Below, in pieces: positions 60,930-64,000 of a stretch of DNA of 64,000 nt. Under the pieces are notes generated by a model, which saw only the letters and a program-made list of their open reading frames with translations, searched no databases and was not told the origin of the DNA. The DNA lies in assembly GCA_016802295.1 (NCBI GenBank), contig JAESIW010000210.1:248001-312000 (forward strand). The letters are read 5' to 3'. Every line of letters starts with the position of its first letter. Position 1 is the stretch's first letter. Made by a program: the position numbers and the translations under genes. The DNA is from Brachionus rotundiformis (taxonomy: Eukaryota; Rotifera; Eurotatoria; Ploima; Brachionidae).

Positions 60930-62537
60930 ATGACAACAATTATATTAACTGGGCTTCCGCTAAGTGGTAAAACCACTTTAGGATACACCTTAGCTAAACA
61001 TTTAAATTATAAGTTTATAGATACCGACAAAACCATAGAAACCCTATACAATACTTCTATTGCAAACCTTATAGCCAAGTTTGGTATAAAAAATTTTAGG
61101 ATAATAGAACACCACACCATAAAAAATCTATTACAAAAAAATGTAAAAAATACCGTTATTGCGTTAGGCGGAGGCTCGTTTAACAATTTAACCACACAAA
61201 AATTATGCAAACAAAAAGGCACCGTTGTATGGCTTAATGTTAATATAAATATTATTACAAAATACTTTCTTACTAAAAAACAACAAAAATTAAGACCATT
61301 ACTGCAAAATAATTCGTTAACCAGTTTATTGCAAAAACGCAACATACATTATAGTAAAAGCCACGTAGTTGTTAGCTACAATGCGTTGGTTTCTAAACAA
61401 AAAGCTTTAAATATATTGCTTAATGCTTTGCAGTTTAATAGGTTTAATAAAATTATTAATATTAAATCGCAAAAACCCAGCCAAGCAATTATTAATAACT
61501 TTGTTTTTAGCCACAACTTAGCCAATTACTTTAAACTTAACGCTTACAATAAAGTTATAATAATAGCAGACAACAAACTAAGTAAATTACACTTACAACA
61601 AGTTTATAATCAGTTGCAATTTTATAACATTAGCTTTAATGTTATAAATATTAACGTTACCGAAAAAGCCAAAAATCTAAACAATGCAACCAAATTAATA
61701 AATAAAATACTACAACACAACATTAACAAACAAACCGCAATTTTTGCCATAGGAGGCGGAGTAATAGGAGACCTATGCGGAATGTGTGCTAGCATAATTT
61801 TGCGTGGTTTACCTTTATTTTATATGCCCACCACCCTGCTAGCTATGGTAGATAGTTCTATTGGCGGTAAAAACGGCGTAAACACACAATACGGTAAAAA
61901 TTTAGTTGGCAGTATTTATAGTGCCAACGCAATATTTATAGACTACATTTGGCTACAAACTTTACCTAAACAGCAAATAGAGTCTGGTTATTTTGAAGGC
62001 TACAAATACGGCGTATTATTTAGCAAACAATTTTTACAAAACATTATACAACAAAAAATACAATTGCTAAATTTAAATCCACAAACCATACATTATATGG
62101 TTAGCAATAGCATACAATTTAAAGCCAACATTATTAAGCAAGATGAATTTGAAAAACACAACATACGCTACCTACTAAACCTAGGGCACACCTTAGGCCA
62201 CGCCCTAGAAACCTACACAAACTACAAAACCATACCCCACGGCCACGCTGTAGCAATTGGTATTTACTTTATTGCAAAATTATGTAACAATATTAATATG
62301 CTTAGTTTAAGTAGTTGTAATTATATTTGTAATAATCTTAATTTTGGTAGTTTACAAAAAAATTTACCCGCTAATATTAATATTAGCCAACTTATTACAA
62401 TTATGTTAAAAGATAAAAAAAATTTGCACAACCACATAAACCTAGTGCTAATTAAAGATATAGAAAACTGTGTATTTACTAAAAATATAAATATACAACT
62501 TATAACCACCACATTAAACAACCTATTAAAAAAGTAA
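60930..62537 (+). CDS. aroKB: Fused shikimate kinase / 3-dehydroquinate synthase
   Basis: 535 residues from ATG 60930; the frame is open upstream, but that part lies inside xerD. Residues 1-165 are shikimate kinase: Walker A GLPLSGKTT (8-16), Asp32/Asp34 in FIDTDKTIE, Arg57 in FRIIEHH, ALGGGSF and RPLL in the lid. Residues 170-535 are dehydroquinate synthase: IGGGVIGDL (NAD), DSSIGGKNGVN, a metal Glu near 356, and His420/His424 in NLGHTLGHALE. The usual HGE motif reads PHGHAVAIG. One protein thus supplies steps 2 and 5 of the shikimate pathway. Confidence 0.93.
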   Translation: MTTIILTGLPLSGKTTLGYTLAKHLNYKFIDTDKTIETLYNTSIANLIAKFGIKNFRIIEHHTIKNLLQKNVKNTVIALGGGSFNNLTTQKLCKQKGTVVWLNVNINIITKYFLTKKQQKLRPLLQNNSLTSLLQKRNIHYSKSHVVVSYNALVSKQKALNILLNALQFNRFNKIINIKSQKPSQAIINNFVFSHNLANYFKLNAYNKVIIIADNKLSKLHLQQVYNQLQFYNISFNVININVTEKAKNLNNATKLINKILQHNINKQTAIFAIGGGVIGDLCGMCASIILRGLPLFYMPTTLLAMVDSSIGGKNGVNTQYGKNLVGSIYSANAIFIDYIWLQTLPKQQIESGYFEGYKYGVLFSKQFLQNIIQQKIQLLNLNPQTIHYMVSNSIQFKANIIKQDEFEKHNIRYLLNLGHTLGHALETYTNYKTIPHGHAVAIGIYFIAKLCNNINMLSLSSCNYICNNLNFGSLQKNLPANINISQLITIMLKDKKNLHNHINLVLIKDIENCVFTKNINIQLITTTLNNLLKK

Positions 62538-62541
62538 AAAC

Positions 62542-63816
62542 ATGCTTACATATATTATAATTGCTATTATTTGTTTATTATTATCGGCGTTTTTTTCTGC
62601 ATCTGAAACCGCCATTACGGCTTCTTCTAAGCCTTATTTGCTACACCAAGAACAAAAAGGCATTACCAGAGCAAAACTAATAAATAATATGTTAAAAAAT
62701 TTTGATACCACCATAACTTGCCTACTTATAGGCAACAACCTAACCAATGTATTATTTACATCTATATTAACAGCATTGTTTATAAACCTATTTGGCGAAG
62801 CTAACCTATACGCTTTTTCTTTAGCTATAGTAATAGTTATTTTAATTACTGCAGAAATTTTACCTAAAACTTTAGCGTTTGTTAACCCTACTAAATTGGC
62901 TTTATGGTTGGCTCCGTTTATTTATGGTATTGTTGTGCTTATTACTCCGTTTGGTAAATTATTTTTATTAATTAACAAATTTATTACTAAGTATGTGTTG
63001 TTTGTAAATAAAAAAAGTAATAATTCTGGAGTTTTTAGCACAAAAGATAGCCTGCGTGGCGCTATAGATATGTTTGGCGAAAATACATCTGCCAGCACGC
63101 AAGAACACAAAGAAAAAGCCATGCTACACGGCGTGCTAGATTTACAAGAACTACAAGTAGCAGATATTATAAATCATCGTAAAGATGTTTATAGCATTAA
63201 TCTTAAACACAGCTACGAAGATATTATGCAAAAAATTTTAGCCAGCCCTTATACCTTAGTGCCGGTTTTTAATGCAGATAGCAACACTGTAAGCGGAGTT
63301 TTAAATGTTAAATCTTTTTTAAAAGATGTAGTTAAAAATATGCAAAATAACAATAAAGCCGCAGATATTAACAAGTATATTCAGCTACCTTATGTTGTGC
63401 CAGAAAGCAGTTTTGTGTTAAATTTATTAGAATCTTTTAAAGCCAAGCAAGAACGCATGGCAATTGTAGTAGACGAATACGGTAGCTTTATGGGTATTTT
63501 AACCTTGGGCGATATTTTAGAAGAAATTACCGGCGATTTATCTTCTAAAGAACAATCTAACACTAAAAATTCTATTGTGCAATCTAACAACAGCTACATT
63601 GTAGAAGGCGATTTAAAAATTAGAGACCTTAACCGCAAAATGAACTGGAAACTACCAGACGAAGAATTTACCACCGTTGCAGGTTTAATTTTGTACGAAA
63701 CTGGTAAAATTCCTAACAGCGGAAGCTCGTTTGCTTTTCATAATTTTAAGTTTACCATTTTAGAAAAAAGAAAACACCAATTAGTAAAAATAAAAATTAC
63801 CCCACTAAGTAATTAA
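62542..63816 (+). CDS. CorC/HlyC family protein (DUF21-CBS)
   Basis: 424 residues. A DUF21 membrane domain (about 1-185, LLLSAFFSASETAITASSKP at the start) precedes two CBS domains (about 200-320, including PYTLVPVFNADSNTVSGVL and VVDEYGSFMGILTLGDI). The CorC_HlyC domain follows to the end (SYIVEGDLKIRDLNRKMNW, FTTVAGLIL). Related proteins handle magnesium or cobalt export. It lies 4 bases after aroKB, the conserved alphaproteobacterial order, and ends at a hairpin. Confidence 0.92.
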   Translation: MLTYIIIAIICLLLSAFFSASETAITASSKPYLLHQEQKGITRAKLINNMLKNFDTTITCLLIGNNLTNVLFTSILTALFINLFGEANLYAFSLAIVIVILITAEILPKTLAFVNPTKLALWLAPFIYGIVVLITPFGKLFLLINKFITKYVLFVNKKSNNSGVFSTKDSLRGAIDMFGENTSASTQEHKEKAMLHGVLDLQELQVADIINHRKDVYSINLKHSYEDIMQKILASPYTLVPVFNADSNTVSGVLNVKSFLKDVVKNMQNNNKAADINKYIQLPYVVPESSFVLNLLESFKAKQERMAIVVDEYGSFMGILTLGDILEEITGDLSSKEQSNTKNSIVQSNNSYIVEGDLKIRDLNRKMNWKLPDEEFTTVAGLILYETGKIPNSGSSFAFHNFKFTILEKRKHQLVKIKITPLSN

Positions 63817-63823
63817 GTAAAAA

Positions 63824-63881
63824 AAAAAGAAGTATTAAGTTGCTAATTAAAACAATTACAACCCTAAAAATACTTCTTTTT
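63824..63881. terminator. Hairpin terminator after the CorC-type gene
   Basis: Thirteen-base arms AAAAAGAAGTATT (63824-63836) and AATACTTCTTTTT (63869-63881) flank a 32-base loop; A- and T-runs at both ends allow use on either strand. The loop is long for an intrinsic terminator. Confidence 0.65.
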
Positions 63882-63919
63882 AATTTAACGGTTAAACCGC
63901 ACTATTAATTAATAGTTAG

Positions 63920-64000
63920 TTAGTTAACATATTTGCGTTTTATAACCAAAAACGCTATTGCTACAGTACAACCCATTGCTATAATGGTAGATACACCAAT
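63920..64000 (-). CDS. C-terminus of a membrane protein (cut by window edge)
   Basis: 26 codons and a TAA stop on the minus strand read IGVSTIIAMGCTVAIAFLVI and then KRKYVN: one hydrophobic helix with a basic tail, as at the end of an inner-membrane protein. The rest lies outside the window. A competing frame is also open but is not hydrophobic in a sensible way. No family can be named. Confidence 0.5.
   Translation of the reverse strand: MGVSTIIAMGCTVAIAFLVIKRKYVN

Noticed and set aside
1..64000. Genetic code with UGA read as Trp
   Set aside because: Genes are full length under the standard bacterial code and the Trp codons checked are TGG. UGA seems unused, not reassigned.

Overview
The window is one continuous, gene-dense piece of an AT-rich (about 30% G+C by eye) bacterial chromosome with long runs of Asn/Lys-rich protein. 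Gene order places it in the Alphaproteobacteria. The markers are a DUF2232-type membrane protein, rplI, dnaB, serS and an NlpD-like gene in series; rpsB-tsf-pyrH-frr-uppS-cdsA; a short-form proS followed by lolC/E and lolD; pcm-popZ-valS; tig-clpP-clpX-lon-hup; and xerD facing aroK/aroB and a CorC-type gene. The AT bias, the Asn-rich proteins and the loss of members from conserved neighbourhoods (no surE/pcm beside serS, no tolC between pcm and popZ) suggest a host-associated or streamlined lineage. It still keeps shikimate synthesis, gluconeogenesis and a full respiratory oxidase. The family cannot be fixed from this window.

Layout. 1-5871 (minus): start of a probable yajC, nlpD-like, serS, dnaB, rplI, DUF2232. 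5954-7175 (plus): an alpha/beta hydrolase and a lipoprotein. 7186-12234 (minus): the rpsB...cdsA operon with a hairpin leader before rpsB. 12478-17768 (plus): proS, lolC/E, lolD, acsA. 17816-19084 (minus): an orphan ligand-binding lipoprotein. 19201-23143 (plus): pcm, popZ, valS. 23144-23637: a non-coding stretch with two hairpins and ten copies of a 14-nt repeat. 23638-25753 (minus): mnmA and a Gate-domain membrane protein. 25888 (plus): an RquA-like gene. 26591-28170 (minus): era-recO. 28330-30138: a small lipoprotein, a purine permease and tRNA-Glu. 30360: an orphan C5 cytosine methyltransferase. 31435-34978 (minus): cytochrome b5-like and b561 proteins, rlmJ, recJ. 35038-36542: a PLP enzyme and bcp. 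36623-41676 (minus): a complete cytochrome bo3 operon headed by an unlisted 42-residue membrane protein. 41784-49062 (plus): a nicotinamidase, then an FAD oxidoreductase-DUF1365-CFA methyltransferase-small lipoproteins-DUF3833-SDR cluster, a DMT transporter and a carbonic anhydrase. 49063-51370: ankyrin lipoprotein and pckA. 51499-51718: tRNA-Asp and tRNA-Val. 51812-58032 (minus): tig-clpPX-lon-hup. 58167-60868: tRNA-Leu, rsgA, a secreted protein, xerD. 60930-63816 (plus): a fused aroKB and corC, then the tail of a further gene.

Read together, the genes describe a respiring organism that can activate acetate (AcsA), run gluconeogenesis (PckA), oxidise ubiquinol with a bo3 oxidase (CyoA-E) and perhaps make rhodoquinone for low-oxygen electron flow (RquA-like). 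It appears to polarise its cells with PopZ and to modify membrane lipids with a CFA/DUF1365/DUF3833 cluster. Among 64 complete genes I read 58 TAA stops, 6 TAG stops and no TGA, so UGA looks unused here. No rRNA, CRISPR array, transposase, prophage or toxin locus was seen.
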